Shown: positions 13,585 to 24,270 of the stretch, in pieces | Numbering within the stretch: position 1 is the stretch's first letter | Layout: each line of letters opens with the position of its first letter | The notes under the pieces: model-generated | What the model was told of the DNA's origin: nothing | The model's input: the letters and a program-made list of their open reading frames with translations, nothing else | Database searches by the model: none | Source: Hormiphora californensis | Lineage: Eukaryota > Ctenophora > Tentaculata > Cydippida > Pleurobrachiidae | Assembly (NCBI GenBank): GCA_020137815.1 | Contig: CM035359.1 | Coordinates: forward strand, 2,788,081-2,852,080 | DNA: 64,000 nucleotides | Direction of reading: 5' to 3' | Translations under genes and position numbers: made by a program

Positions 13585-16500
13585 TCCATCTCGCTCGCTC
13601 TATAGATCCACATCATCTAGTGTGGGTGAGCTGTAAGGCACCTGGTATAATAATAAGATTGTATTACTAATAAACCTAGGGCAGCAAGAATATTATTTAT
13701 TTTGTCACATAACATGGATCCACCAAATATTTTAATTGATAATGTAAAGTATATGATAATACTTTTGGGTCTAAGTAAGTTGAGAACATGAATCATGCTG
13801 CCAGACCAAACCCAAAGAACCGAGACAAACCCCGCAAAACCAACCTCCAAACCAAACAACCAGCAAACCTCCACCAAACCTCCAAACCTCCAACCTCCAA
13901 ACCTCCAACAACCTCCAAACCTCCACCAAACCTCCACCAACCTCCAAACCTCAACGCAACCTTAACCACACCTAACGCCGCCAAACACCAAGAGATCCGG
14001 AACAGCGGAAAGACCGAGACCCTCCGTCCACTAAGATGGTAAATGTGGACACTCGCCAGAAACCGAGACTCAGATCGAACTCATCAGCCGTAAACCTGAC
14101 ACCGTTTCGGGGCTTTAATTCGGTACGGGTACACAAGGTACTAAGTCAGGCGCCCCGGCAATCTCGATAATCTGAGACCACCGTTCGATCTATACCCGTT
14201 GCCCGGAATGAATGCGTCGACTGGGGTCCCTTACTACCTCCCCCTTTGACAGGTTTATGACAGTAAGGGTACACCCGTCCAAACACACACTCCACTGCGA
14301 GGGCGAGTCTCAACCACTTCACTGCCTCCACTACTCCACATTCCTGTACTCCCACTCCTTCTTCGCCGAATGGAAGTATATCCACATGGAACAGTGAGCA
14401 GCCTCTTTCCCCGTATCCTTAACCAGCTTCCTAAGACCCCTCCCTCTAAACCCAAGACGAGAAGCTGCTCTAACCAGACTATCCGCCACCTGCCCTCGAG
14501 CCCCAACCTCTACCGCCATATTAAAACACCTCCACCCATTAGACTCACACTCCCTCTCAAGGGGAGGTGGTATCATTAAGATTTAAGATGTGGCATTTTA
14601 CTAATTTGGGGATACTAGAAAATACTTCTAAATTGAGAGTGATTTCAGACTAACAAACCAACCTGTCATCCCCTCCTAATATTTACCCCCGTAGAAGCGT
14701 AACATCTCGCTAATGTTTATAATAGACCACCCTGCTAACCACCCACTACTAACCACTCTACTAACCACCTCATTTCATTATTTCAGACGGTCCCGGTAAA
14801 GAAGGTTGCACCAGTTAAGAAGGCAATGTTTAGCAGAACCATGATCTGAAACCTGATCCAGTCACCACTACTCCTGCACAAGGTGAGAAGAGCTATAGTA
14901 TATAGAGAAGAGTATAGTGATTAGTGACTTACTTTATTATCCTGCCATTGTGTATACAGTTTGAAACTTTCATCAACAGCTAATCAAGGTAAAACTATAA
15001 TTATTATTGAGGATGTTTAATTAGGGATGTAAATCTTGAAATGTAAGGGTCATATTTCTGACATTGATGAGAGCTCTAAGGCACATTAACAAGCTTCTAG
15101 AAGGAGGGCGTAGTAGAATATAGGCTTTACAGTAGGGGAGAGAGACAGGGAACTGAAAACCTAGAAATGCCTAATATACTAATAGTGACAGTTTAAAAGT
15201 TAGCTTCCCTTTACTTTTTGTGATTCCTTGTTACTGCTCGTAAATGAAAAGTAAACAGTTTTCTTTGTTAATTTAGTTTAAAGGCCGAAATTGACCGGCT
15301 CGTACCCTACTTTTTTTTAACAAAAGAGTGTCCCACCTCGAGTGGTTGCCTCCAACTATAATTAAAATTCACTCCCTCACCCAGATGAAGCAATTGTCCC
15401 AGTCCCTACTACCACCACTTCACCCCCTAAATCGGAGTCTGGGGCCCTCAAGAGAAGAGTCCACAGTCAAAGGAAACTGAGGAAAAAGACTGAGAGCAAG
15501 TTTATTGAGCAGGTACGTAATATAGTTGATGTACTGGCCTTCTGGCCAGTTCTTTGACCGCGGTTTCCGAGAATACGGTCAAGTGTTTGAATAAAACAAA
15601 AGGTAGCCGGTACATGAGGGGTTGAAGTAGTGAAATGAAAATTTCAGTGTGGGGGTTGAAATGGTGAAATGAAAATTTCAGTGAGGGGGTGAAATAATAA
15701 AACAATCATTACTGAGGCGCCACACGGGGGTATTAGCACCGAGTAGTACATGAAGTTGCACCGCACGCAATACCGCGACTGGTATTATACCTCTCAGTAC
15801 TCTGTTATAGCAGCAGTAGCTGTAGCAGTACACTAGGCAGTGTACGAATGGGCAGCTGATCCACGTCATCAATTGAAATGGATCATCTTACACATGAGAC
15901 ACGCACAAACAATGTATTTTATTAATGATGAATAAACAAGAATAGACTATATTCTATAAGAACATTTTAGTTCATTTCTTGACATAGGGCTGAAGAGAAT
16001 TATAATCCCTCCCTCTCACTCCCACAGGTTGATACGAGTGCTATGCCTCCACCAGCCACAACACAACCCTCTAAACAATCTAACCTCCCTCTCACTCCCA
16101 CAGGTTGATACGAGTGCTATGCCTCCACCAGCCACAACACAACCCTGATCTAAACAATCTAACCTCCCTCTCACTCCCACAGGTTGATACGAGTGCTATG
16201 CCTCCACCAGCCACAACACACACTACAACCACTACCACGACCCCTAAAAAGGGATCCCAGAAGTGCCATGGTTGTGCCCAGTCCGTGTTGGTTATAAAGA
16301 GGATCACTATTGAAGGGTAGGTGAAGTGATAAAAAAGATTTTTGGGTACGAGATCCCCCTCCCTTCTCTCCCTCCTGCGCTGTACCCTCTCGCGATGTCA
16401 CGTGCGCTACGTCTCTTCCCAATAAGAGAGGGTAACACCGTTTACCCTTGTTCCATGGGCAGAATTACGCCGCAAAATAAAAGGCGTAATTCAGCCTAAA

Positions 16501-19500
16501 TTTTGCAGAATTCTGCCCATGGAAATAGGGGGTTATACTCAAAGGTGTTCGCAGATCACAATCTCTCTCTTCTTAGGTACGTGTTTCATCGAAAGTGTTT
16601 CAAATGTGAGGAATGTGACACCCACCTGAAGACATCAACCTACCACCTGATAACACCAACTACAGGATCCAACGAACCAGGTTATTTAATTACACCTAAT
16701 TAATTAATTATTTTAATTAACAATTATAATTGTTTTATCGATAATGGATTTTGCCTTTTTGTGTTTTGCATTCAGCCCTCAGATCTCACGGCCGCCAGAT
16801 TGCTGCATTTACTCCCCCTAATTACCCCTAACTTGCAGGTCGATTTTACTGCAAGACCCACTTCAACGCTATCATCAGTAAGAGTAGGGAGTTAACTAAG
16901 GGTAATAGTGGTGGATTAGGGGATCCGGTGGAGTTGAAGAAAAAGAAGAAATCAGCACGACCAATATCAGGTTTGTTATGGTCAAACACGACCAATATGA
17001 TTAGGTTCGGCGGAATTTTAGTAAATGGTGTGGAGAAATGACCCCTCTCTCTTTCTCTCTTTCTGTCCCTCATGAGACCCAGCTCCGGCATGATATATCA
17101 AGCTGCTTGCTCCTGTGTAGTATCACTTGCACCTATCCCTCTTGCACCCCACAGAAATTATCATTCCCTCTACTCGCCCTTACTGTGATTCTATCCCTCT
17201 TGCTTGGTCTATCCCTAGATTGCCTGTAACCTCGAGCCGTCTCCATCAAATGATTCCAGTTAATTGATTATTTAGTTAAGTCAATTATAAACAGTCCCCG
17301 TTATGTGTTATGTATCCACAATGGCTGATTTCATCTTCCTAGTGTTTGCTAAGGTGACGACAACTAAAAAGTCAGCTGCCTCCTCCTCCTCTCCTAACCT
17401 GCCTGGGAAGCTGCCTGAGGATGCCCGGTATAACGATACCGCCCTGACCATTCATTCAGAGAAGAAACGAGACAAGTCACCTGTGTTCAGGTTTGTAATT
17501 TGGGGGTCTGGGAAATATCATCAAAAATCTGCTCTGAAATTCGTAATTGATGTGCTTTTATACCGTGTGGACCACCATATGTATTCGGTTGTCCCGTGAA
17601 ACTAAAACTAAAATGTTTTCCAATTTCCTTTTTAGGATACGGGATCAGGATGTCAAAAAAGATGAAAAACAAGTGAAAGTAAAAACAACAAAGGACCCTG
17701 ATCAGAACTCCAAGAAACGAGAACATCAAGTGGAGCCTACACCATCGAAACCAAAACGGAGCAAAGGAGAGGCAAAATCGTGGAGTGATTTGAAGATCAA
17801 GAGTACTGTCCAGGTTAGCTTCAACTAAATTGTAGATTTCAATTTGTAGTAAGGTTAGCTCTGTCAGTTTATATTGATTATTTAGCACCATCATAACGCT
17901 GGCAAACGCCCGGGGCCCATAAATATATCTTGGTTTATCTTGATGCTGTCTGCAGGTTGTCAGTGGTCCTGATAAAAGCAAGGCTGAACTGAGAACACCT
18001 TCACCACCCGCCAACAAGTTACCTCAGTATACTGATGGTGAGTAGTTACACCAATTAGTAACACACTAGTATCTCTACACACACTAGTAAAACCTACACT
18101 AGTAACACCTACACTAGTAACACACGCACTAGTAAAACGTCAGTAAAACACTAGTAACACATGTACACTAGTAACACACGCACTAGTAACATGTCAGTAA
18201 CACCCACTAGTAACACACGCACTAGTAACATGCTAGTAACACACGCACTAGTAACATGTCAGTAACACCCACTAGTAACACACGCACTAGTAACATGCTA
18301 GTAACACACGCACTAGTAACATGTCAGTAACACCCACTAGTAACACACGCACTAGTAACATGCTAGTAACACACGCACTAGTAACATGTCAGTAACACCC
18401 ACTAGTAACATGTCAGTAACAGTAACACACGCACTAGTAACATGTCAGTAACACACGCACTAGTAACATGTCAGTAACAGTTGCAGTGAAAATAAGATCG
18501 TTTGATGCAATAAATTCTGCTGAAATTACATGTATGCTCTATGTTACATGTTAAATTGATTTACTATCAAATTAATCTGCTCATCCTAGAGAATAAATAG
18601 AACTCACAAATTATGGTTCTAATAAACAGATTTATGTTGCCAATACATCCCTTGATTATTATCTGTGTTTTTAGCCGTGCCCACAGAGGGGATGGCTGTG
18701 TGTAAACCCGTACTGGCAGTCCCAGCTGGAAATGCAAATGTGACAGTGCGAAAGAAAAGTAAGAATTCAAATTTAGTGTTTTTAATGTTTTCAATTTAAG
18801 TGTCCTATAAATTCGAGATTAAATCATTTATCATGCACAACTACATTTGGTACTGATTTGGTTCTCCGCTCAACGCAGCTCATGTTTTACACACAAAAGG
18901 AGGTTAGAACATAACAATTGTTTTACCCACAGGTGTAAAATCACATCGTGCTCCTGAACCCCCAAAGAAGGCCGAAACACCGAGTCTTATCTCTAATAAA
19001 ACAGCGGCTGTCATGTCCCCTTCTACCAATTCAAAGAGGAAACCTGTCCCTATTGCAGCAGGTATATTACACACGTGTTTTGAGCCGGGAGCTAGCTCCC
19101 TGTCACTGTAGCGATATATCATTTACATACCTTCAAAAGTTTATTTGTTGTTTATTGAATGGGTTTTTTTTCATGTCTTCATCGTTCCTATATCTGTCAC
19201 CCCCACCTCATCATGTGAACCCTGTCAGGCAATTGCCTGACCCTATTTGCTTCAATCACGAAGGCAGGTCAGGCGGGCTAAGTCTGACAGCGTCTATATA
19301 ACATACATGTGAGGTGGAGTTGACGGGTTTCACAGACCCTTTTATCAAGTGTAATTTATAATTAATTAGACCTCTTCTTCCTGCAGGAGTAAAAGGAAGA
19401 CTGCTACCTGCACAACCTGACCCTGTCCTAAGGAGATGACACCTGATACAACATCCACCACCTCTCAACACGAGACACAACCAGCTCCTTCAGTAGCAGT

Positions 19501-22500
19501 ATAACGCGTGACACAACGCGTGACACAACGCGTGACACGGCTACAACGCGTGATACCACTACAACGTCATCAGTATCGTCACGTACCAGTAGTAGTACAC
19601 GTGATAGGAGCTGCAGTGTTGCATCAGCTGCAACAGAACCAGGACGGGCTCCTCCATCTGATGATTCTAGTTGGACTGGGGGATCTGGCAGAGCCGCCAA
19701 ACCATCAAATAGGGTAAGGTGTCATATCTATCTCTCCCTCTCTATTTCTCTCTCCTAGATCTATGGGGTTGCAATATGTGGTGCTAAGGTATATCTCAGT
19801 TCACTAAATATCTCCAGCTTGAGATTAAGTTGCTTTAGAGCTCTTTTCTAACCAGCGTTTTGTAGAGGGTGTGGTTTGGGCTAGATATATACTTGTTCTA
19901 ATTCGTATTTAGTGTATTTTCTTGTCTTCTCCTATCTTGTGTAACTGTATGTAACCATATATTATGGTCATCACGTGACACTACCACAACACCATATATG
20001 GGTATCACGTGACACACAAAACTATATATGGGCATCACGTGACACAGAACACCATATATGGGCATCACGTGACACACAACACCATATATGGGCATCACGT
20101 GACACACAACACCATATATGGGCATCACGTGACACAGAACACCATGTATATGGGCATCACGTGACACATGACACCATATATTGGGCATCACGTGACACAT
20201 GACACCATATATGGGCATCACGTGACACACAACACCATATATGGGCATCACGTGACACAGAACACCATATATGGGCATCACGTGACACACAACACCATAT
20301 ATGGGCATCACGTGACACAGAACACCATGTATATGGGCATCACGTGACACATGACACCATATATTGGGCATCACGTGACACACAACACCATATATGGGCA
20401 TCACGTGACACACAACACCATATATGGGCATCACGTGACACAGAACACCATATATGGGCATCACGTGACACAAAACTTTCCAGGTAATGGCAATGCAAAG
20501 GTTTCACACGAGAGCCAGCAGTGTAACAGATCTGGAGACCTACCTCCCACTCGCAAAACAAAAGTTATCTCAAAAATATCGAAAAGGTGAGTGATTTTTT
20601 TGCTACTTTCCCAACTTACTATAAAGCCACCTTACTAAAAAAGTGCCCACTTGCCTAACTACTTTTTAACGGCAATTAGCACCGTGAAATCCCGATTCCA
20701 GTTGGCCTGCTTCTAATACATTCCTGTTCATTATAAACGGGGGGGGGGGGGGGGGGGGCGGTTGAAGTTTTTGAAGTTTTCCACCCTACTTTTTGAGTTT
20801 TTGAAGTTTTTGAAGTTGACTTCAAAAACTTCAAAAACTCTAAACTACTTTTATATGCTATCAGTGACTATTATTACACTTGTTTAGGTTAGTTTCATGC
20901 TTCATACATATTGTGGCAAAGTTATCCGTCCTTGTCTGCCCTTTTTCTACCACAAATTAGGATATTTACAATGATTCCTAGCCATGAAATCCATGGCACA
21001 ATTTGGTGTAAAAAATTTAATTTTTTTTGTAAAAACAGATTTCATTTCCATTCTATAACTCAAATAGTTGCCTAGAAAATGTTAAGAAAGTGTTTAAAAA
21101 TTATGAAGTAAATTTTCAAAAATTTTTTGGGGCCACACCCTTTTTGCCTGTTTCACAAAATGCAAATTTTTTATTAAGGGAGTAGTGAAAAAAAATATGG
21201 ACACCAAAATCATCAGCGGCCTCGAGTTTATATAAGAGTTATGAAGCAACATAGGGCCTATCTCCAACGGTTTAGGAGATATGAGTTTTTGAAGTTTTTG
21301 AAGTTTTCCACCCTAAGTTTCTCTTTGAAGTTTTTGAAGTTGACTTCTAAAACTTCAAAAACTTCAGCCGGCCCCCCTCCTTATAAACTCACCCTCCTCC
21401 TCTCTCCCAGAAGCCAAATTGGAGGAAGACAAGCCTATGTCGGTGAAAGATCGTATAGCTCAGTATTCCCGTCCGGGTAGCAGTGCATCACCATCCCCTG
21501 TTGTTGATTCTCCTCCACAATCAACAGAGAAGAAGAGGGTGGCTGTTGGTGTTGCTTTGAAGAATACTGTGTCGAGAGATAAGAAGATCGTGACGTCATC
21601 AAGGTATACAAACACACAAACAAACAAACAAGCAAACAAATAAACAAACAAACAAACAAACAAACAAATAAACAAACAAACACACAAACAAACAAACAAA
21701 CAAACAAACAAACAAACAAACAAACAAACAAACACACAGGCACACACTCGAATACACGCCTTACTCATTGCTGCAGCAATTCGTTTGCCTTGCTCGACCC
21801 TTTGAACAAAATAATAATTCGTTTCTAAACTTTCTCCGCTTCGTAGGTCGAAGATTGAGATCGATGGTAGTCTGAGAAAGTCTACAAGTATCAGAAAGAG
21901 AAGACCGCGATTAAAACCTAATCACCGGCGACTTGTACAAGCCCAGACAATTCAGGTATTTGTTAATTGGTCTCTAATTAGCTATTATAATACTTTCCAT
22001 TTCTTGCATTAGCAATTTAGTTCTACTGGTTTACCCTTTTCAGAGAGATCGAAGTATCTTAGAACAGAAAATGACAGATTTTGAGCAGCAAGCCGCTGAT
22101 ATTGAGCAACAGCTTCGTACACCGGGTAGGTAACTTAATGTTAACCACGTTACCATGGTAACTGAATGTCAACCACGTTACCATGGTAACTGTACCATGA
22201 TAACGCGTGAGTTGTAGCTTGTTACCATGTTGTGTTTTTAAATCATATGAGCAGATTTTTATGTGAGAATGGCTGATTATAACGTGACGTTGAAGCACTG
22301 AGACATGTTTGTAAATTACCCGTTTTTAATTAAAATTGTGTCAGTTATATTGTACAACAAATATTATTTCTACCGTTTTTAATTTATTATTGATCGTGTA
22401 TCTGTAATTTCCTCGTGCGTCAAAGCCCCCGGTGTGTGGTCCTTCTGTTTTTATCAACATTTCTTTCTCTTTATATAGCTATGCATGGCCAACACGTTTC

Positions 22501-24089
22501 AAAGCCCCGTGAAATATTCAACAAACAGCAGCTACGTTTCATGACTAATTGTGGTCAATTGATATTATCTAAAGTGTCCCTCTCCATGGGTCCTACTACA
22601 GCATGCCGTACCCCTCCCAAACTATTTGGTCCCTCCCCTCGTCCCTTATTCCTAACATCCTAACAGTAACACATCTCCCCATCCCGCCCCACAGAAAACT
22701 CTCACGATGACGCGTTGTTATCACAGTTCCTGGAGGTGGTGAACATCAAGAACAACCTGACTAGGAGGGAGAATGAACTTCATCTCTGCGAAAAGTAGGC
22801 CACCATACCGATATCTATATATTCTACCCTCCAATTCTCTAGTCAGATTAATTCTGATCATAGAATTGGAGGAGGGTTGGCTAACTCCCCGATCACTCGG
22901 GGGAGTATGGTTAGATCATAGTACCACACTTTTTTAATTCTTACATAAATTCTGAGAGTGTTAGAACATAACAAACAACGACAGCTCAATGACCGATCAC
23001 ACCCCCATGACAGGTATCTGCAGTTACTCGATGAACAGGATCAGTTGGAAGCTGAGTTACGATACACAATGGACCTACCAGGTAATTAGCTGAGTTAATT
23101 AATAATTAACTGAGTTAATCAGACAACCCCGTTTTGATTTTATTCTGGAAAAAATAGCAGTTTTTGGCTTGTGCTGGACAAGGTTCAGAATTATATTTGG
23201 ACGTTTTCCAATTTATCCCAATTAAGTTAGTTAATTATCCCAACTAAAAGTCAATCAATTATCCCAATTAAGTGAATTAATTATCTCCATAGAAACGATA
23301 AAATCCCTTGATGAGAAGGTTGAGGAGGAGGAGCTGATTTTGAGAAAGTTCGATGTTGTCAATAGAAGGGATTACCTCCTGACTCAGTTACATGAGGACA
23401 AGAAAAGGTAATTATACCGGGACTGTTATTTGTTATGTTCTAACCCTCCCTTTACATTTGTAAAAGGCGGGGCGCCCGAAACACAGTCTAGCCAGGCAAG
23501 GATGGGACTGTTATAACACAGTCCCAACCCGATTTACCGGACCTCAATTTACCGGACTTCCACTTTCTTTATAGTTACCCCCTAGCCTCACACTATATCC
23601 CATTTCCCTGTAGGGAAGGGGATCGAGTCAAACCCTCTACACCCCCCTTCCCACAATATCTTATCTAATTTTCTAATTTTCTCCTGTGTATAGAGAGGAA
23701 GAGGAGGACGAGCGAATTAAAAAGATGCTAACCAGTAAGGGGATCCACTCAAACAAGTACGGGTATAACAGTGACTGTTTCATTACGATAGAGGACCTGT
23801 TGGAGGCTAATGGGGAAGATAGTGGGTACAATGATGAGATAGATGAACCTCCACCAGACCAGGTGAATGTTTTAATCAGTCAAGTGATACATTGTTTGTC
23901 AATGACTGTTGTCTGTTCTTGATAATATAAAGTCTCCACCCCATATCATACTATTTTGTCTTGGGTGACAATTCTATTCCCTGCAATTGTAATCTAACTT
24001 CTAATTATTAGGTGACGATGAGGAAGAAGGAGCCCTCAGAGGAGAATGCCATCGCCAAATTCTTCAACAGGCTTAGCATTTTCAGCTAG
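39..24089 (+). CDS. MICAL: MICAL-family actin-oxidising monooxygenase (5' end outside window)
   Basis: Seen: 36 exons joined by GT-AG introns with compatible phases, about 4.5 kb of coding sequence (about 1,500 residues). Exons: 39-126, 249-382, 720-908, 1044-1207, 1743-1821, 2046-2131, 4113-4244, 6697-6823, 7028-7155, 7279-7481, 7674-7750, 9210-9380, 9563-9697, 9799-9868, 10013-10073, 10218-10337, 14787-14882, 15385-15512, 16183-16316, 16577-16680, 16839-16970, 17343-17490, 17636-17813, 17956-18037, 18675-18758, 18933-19061, 19387-19713, 20484-20586, 21411-21603, 21847-21955, 22044-22125, 22695-22794, 23014-23081, 23293-23407, 23694-23862, 24012-24089. Domain order FMO, CH, LIM, bMERB is that of long MICALs. 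Known of the family: flavin monooxygenases that oxidise F-actin methionines downstream of semaphorin/plexin signalling, with the C-terminal bMERB binding Rab GTPases. The start codon lies upstream. Two exons (14787, 19387) show reading-frame breaks. I cannot assign a vertebrate paralogue. Confidence 0.93.
2158..2946. mobile_element. 789-bp foldback MITE, copy 1 (TA target)
   Basis: Long inverted arms of about 300 bases beginning GTAGAGTCGATAACTACATC are flanked by TA on both sides (2156-2157, 2947-2948), typical of Tc1/mariner-like target duplication. The non-palindromic centre (about 2445-2650) contains the perfect palindrome CCGCACGTGCGG. No ORF. It sits in the MICAL intron after exon 2046-2131. 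The second copy, at 31365-32153, has the same length and very few differences but the opposite centre orientation, pointing to recent mobility. Confidence 0.85.
2985..4107. repeat. 16-bp minisatellite array in a MICAL intron
   Basis: About 70 tandem copies of catcccatctcactaa with recurrent variants (cccgtctgac, atcctgtctc) arranged in higher-order blocks. The array ends five bases before the acceptor of exon 4113-4244 and supplies its pyrimidine tract. Confidence 0.95.
4342..6595. mobile_element. piggyBac-type non-autonomous foldback element
   Basis: 14-bp perfect terminal inverted repeats, CCCTTTGACGGCGA and its complement, are flanked by TTAA on both sides (4338-4341, 6596-6599). TTAA target and CCC...GGG ends are the piggyBac hallmark. 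The interior is one large palindrome: left arm to about 5440, spacer, right arm from about 5720. Each arm contains three tandem 110-160-bp repeats with the phrase gggcactaaaatgtgtagaa and a TAATTAGCTAATTA-like end. No transposase. It lies in the MICAL intron between exons 4113 and 6697. Confidence 0.85.
8293..8447. mobile_element. 155-bp TA-flanked MITE (CAGTCGGACCCCG ends)
   Basis: Terminal inverted repeats CAGTCGGACCCCGATTTA lie between TA duplications (8291-8292, 8448-8449), with internal repeats of ccactaaatcggggt. Tc1/pogo-like ends. Inside the MICAL intron between exons 7674 and 9210. Confidence 0.75.
9210..10337 (+). CDS. MICAL: MICAL: basic linker and calponin-homology (CH) domain exons
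   Basis: Exon 9210-9380 encodes a lysine/arginine-rich linker (PPKRKKL, RRPKRPS, PVKKR), a possible nuclear-localisation or actin-contact region. Exons 9563-9697, 9799-9868, 10013-10073 and 10218-10337 make one type-2-like CH domain: [19 protein letters not shown], then [18 protein letters not shown] (the conserved W-x-D-G-x-x-L-C-x-L-x-H core), then [16 protein letters not shown] and ending in [17 protein letters not shown]. In MICALs the CH domain sits directly after the FMO domain and tunes its activity on F-actin. A Gly run (GGGGGE) precedes it. Confidence 0.9.
10092..10142. mobile_element. 51-bp relative of the CAGTCGGACCCCG MITE
   Basis: Ends CAGTCGTACCCC and GGGGTTCAACTG between TA dinucleotides; same GGGG/ATCGGGG vocabulary as the element at 8293. 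Probably a decayed internal-deletion copy. Confidence 0.5.
10553..13139 (-). CDS. Galactose-3-O-sulfotransferase family protein (nested gene)
   Basis: Minus-strand exons: 13139-12383, 12259-12101, 12009-11848, 11717-11511, 11287-11125, 10948-10814, 10696-10553 (TGA). Seen: a type II signal anchor near the N terminus ([11 protein letters not shown], then [13 protein letters not shown]), a long acidic Ser/Thr/Pro stalk, the PAPS 5'-phosphosulfate loop [15 protein letters not shown], the 3'-phosphate block [15 protein letters not shown], a glycosylation site NWT, and the family block [20 protein letters not shown]. Known: Gal3ST enzymes transfer sulfate from PAPS to the 3-OH of galactose on glycolipids or glycans in the Golgi. 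All junction phases agree from 12383 onward. Near 12960-13000 the anchor frame and the stalk frame differ, so an indel or short unseen intron is needed. The gene lies wholly within the MICAL intron 10338-14786, antisense. Cerebroside- versus glycan-type specificity cannot be told. Confidence 0.88.
13224..13270 (-). promoter_or_regulatory. Promoter-like block of the nested sulfotransferase
   Basis: About 100 bases upstream of the likely ATG (13139) lie two CCAAT boxes (13224-13228, 13266-13270), a TATATA run (13239-13244) and a CACGTG E-box (13248-13253). Read on the minus strand the order is inverted CCAAT, CACGTG, TATATA, inverted CCAAT, then start. Confidence 0.5.
13498..13580. repeat. (CT)n microsatellite
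   Basis: About 80 bases of pure CT dinucleotide upstream of the sulfotransferase start, in the MICAL intron. Confidence 0.95.
13850..13965. repeat. aacctccaaacctcc tandem repeat
   Basis: Short imperfect tandem units of cctccaaac and cctccaccaaac in the large MICAL intron; no coding support. Confidence 0.7.
14255..14580 (-). pseudogene. Possible reverse-transcriptase C-terminal remnant
   Basis: The minus frame reads [20 protein letters not shown], then [20 protein letters not shown] and [21 protein letters not shown] phrase followed by a basic segment and an aromatic W-I end resembles the extreme C terminus of many non-LTR retrotransposon polyproteins. The frame is broken downstream and nothing recognisable precedes it. 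The match is by eye only. Confidence 0.35.
14787..15512 (+). CDS. MICAL: MICAL: linker exons between CH and LIM, with an apparent frame break
   Basis: Exon 14787-14882 opens in phase 0 after a good TTTCAG acceptor and reads [18 protein letters not shown], resembling the PVKK linker before it, but stops three codons later. The last part of the exon reads [14 protein letters not shown] in another frame, and only that frame fits the next exon (15385-15512, [18 protein letters not shown] then [18 protein letters not shown]). Either one base is missing near 14840 in the assembly, or a second acceptor (tttag before 14834) is used, skipping the PVKK part in frame. A 9-base microexon at about 14980-14988 (ANQ, phase 1 to 1) is conceivable. 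Confidence 0.7.
16012..16182 (+). repeat. Tandem triplicated splice acceptor and exon head (MICAL LIM exon)
   Basis: Three copies of ctcactcccacag followed by GTTGATACGAGTGCTATGCC; acceptors end at 16027, 16103 and 16182 (spacing 76 and 79). Only the third leads into an open exon. Confidence 0.9.
16183..16970 (+). CDS. MICAL: MICAL: LIM zinc-binding domain exons
   Basis: Three exons (16183-16316, 16577-16680, 16839-16970). All eight zinc ligands of a LIM domain are present: CHGC, then 17 residues, [10 protein letters not shown], then FYCKTHF (C-x2-H). The spacing before the last pair is 25 residues, a little longer than usual. A Thr-rich stretch precedes the domain, and a lysine run with ARPIS follows. 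The acceptor at 16182 is the third of three near-identical tandem copies of the acceptor and exon head. Confidence 0.9.
17343..20586 (+). CDS. MICAL: MICAL: low-complexity linker exons between LIM and bMERB
   Basis: Seven exons encode a basic, Ser/Thr/Pro-rich, probably disordered linker ([41 protein letters not shown]). Exon 17343 starts at the acceptor after CTTCCTAG, the only one nearby that keeps frame ([11 protein letters not shown]). Exon 19387-19713 begins [17 protein letters not shown] and hits TGA; the rest of the exon reads on in another frame as repeated TRDTT, then [15 protein letters not shown] and [12 protein letters not shown] one-base error near 19435 or an unseen splice event is needed. 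Exon 20484-20586 ([20 protein letters not shown]) directly follows the CACGTG minisatellite. Confidence 0.75.
18045..18480. repeat. ACTAGTAACAC-type minisatellite
   Basis: Imperfect tandem units built from cactagtaacacacg and catgtcagtaacaccc (higher-order period about 60 bases) in the MICAL intron after exon 17956-18037. Confidence 0.9.
19965..20470. repeat. 30-bp minisatellite carrying TCACGTGA and CATATATG
   Basis: About 16 copies of a unit with the palindromes TCACGTGA and CATATATG (for example gggcatcacgtgacacacaa) with small indels, ending 13 bases before the acceptor of exon 20484-20586. Confidence 0.95.
20741..21376. mobile_element. Foldback element with GAAGTTTTTGAAG ends
   Basis: The left end begins with a G run and cggttgaagtttttgaag; the right end is its complement, cttcaaaaacttcagccgg followed by a C run. 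Subterminal copies of ttgaagttttccaccct lie at both sides. No ORF. Target duplication not resolved because of the G run. Confidence 0.55.
21411..24089 (+). CDS. MICAL: MICAL: C-terminal bMERB (DUF3585) coiled-coil exons and stop
   Basis: Eight exons. Exon 21411 carries [20 protein letters not shown]. The helical bMERB core runs [20 protein letters not shown], then [51 protein letters not shown] and [20 protein letters not shown]. Known of the family: bMERB helices bind Rab8, Rab10 and related GTPases and relieve MICAL autoinhibition. The last exon (24012-24089) reads [20 protein letters not shown] and ends ...SIFS-stop. Splice phases agree throughout. Confidence 0.92.
21612..21737. repeat. 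(AAAC)n microsatellite
   Basis: Tetranucleotide caaa array in the MICAL intron after exon 21411-21603. Confidence 0.9.
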
Positions 24090-24264
24090 CATTTGGTTAC
24101 TACAGCTGTCAATACAGAGTTTAGATCTACTGGAATTAAAGTGGATGATATGAATGTATTTGAAAGGACATTGTGTATTATATTGGACACTGAATTAATT
24201 GGGAGTGCTGTGTGTGAGTTTTTGTACAGAATAATAATGAAACTTCAGCACCCGCTGAGTGAAT

Positions 24265-24270
24265 AATAAA
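24265..24270 (+). terminator. Probable polyadenylation signal of the MICAL gene
   Basis: AATAAA lies 176 bases after the MICAL stop codon in an AT-rich 3' region. Canonical hexamer; cleavage site not determined. Confidence 0.6.

Noticed and set aside
13333-13670. Open frames of poly-Ser/Leu over CT runs (also 26338-26775, 47149-47480, 34605-34850)
   Set aside because: They are translations of CT/GA dinucleotide repeats with no flanking coding signal.
13788-14042. Plus-strand frame with repeated SKPPT/NLHQ
   Set aside because: Built on the cctccaaac repeat; no splice sites linking it to MICAL in phase.
19898-20561. Repetitive HVMPIYGV-type frames
   Set aside because: Translation of the 30-bp CACGTG minisatellite; no splice or start support.
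21435-21768. VCLFVCLF-type minus-strand frames
   Set aside because: Translation of the AAAC microsatellite.
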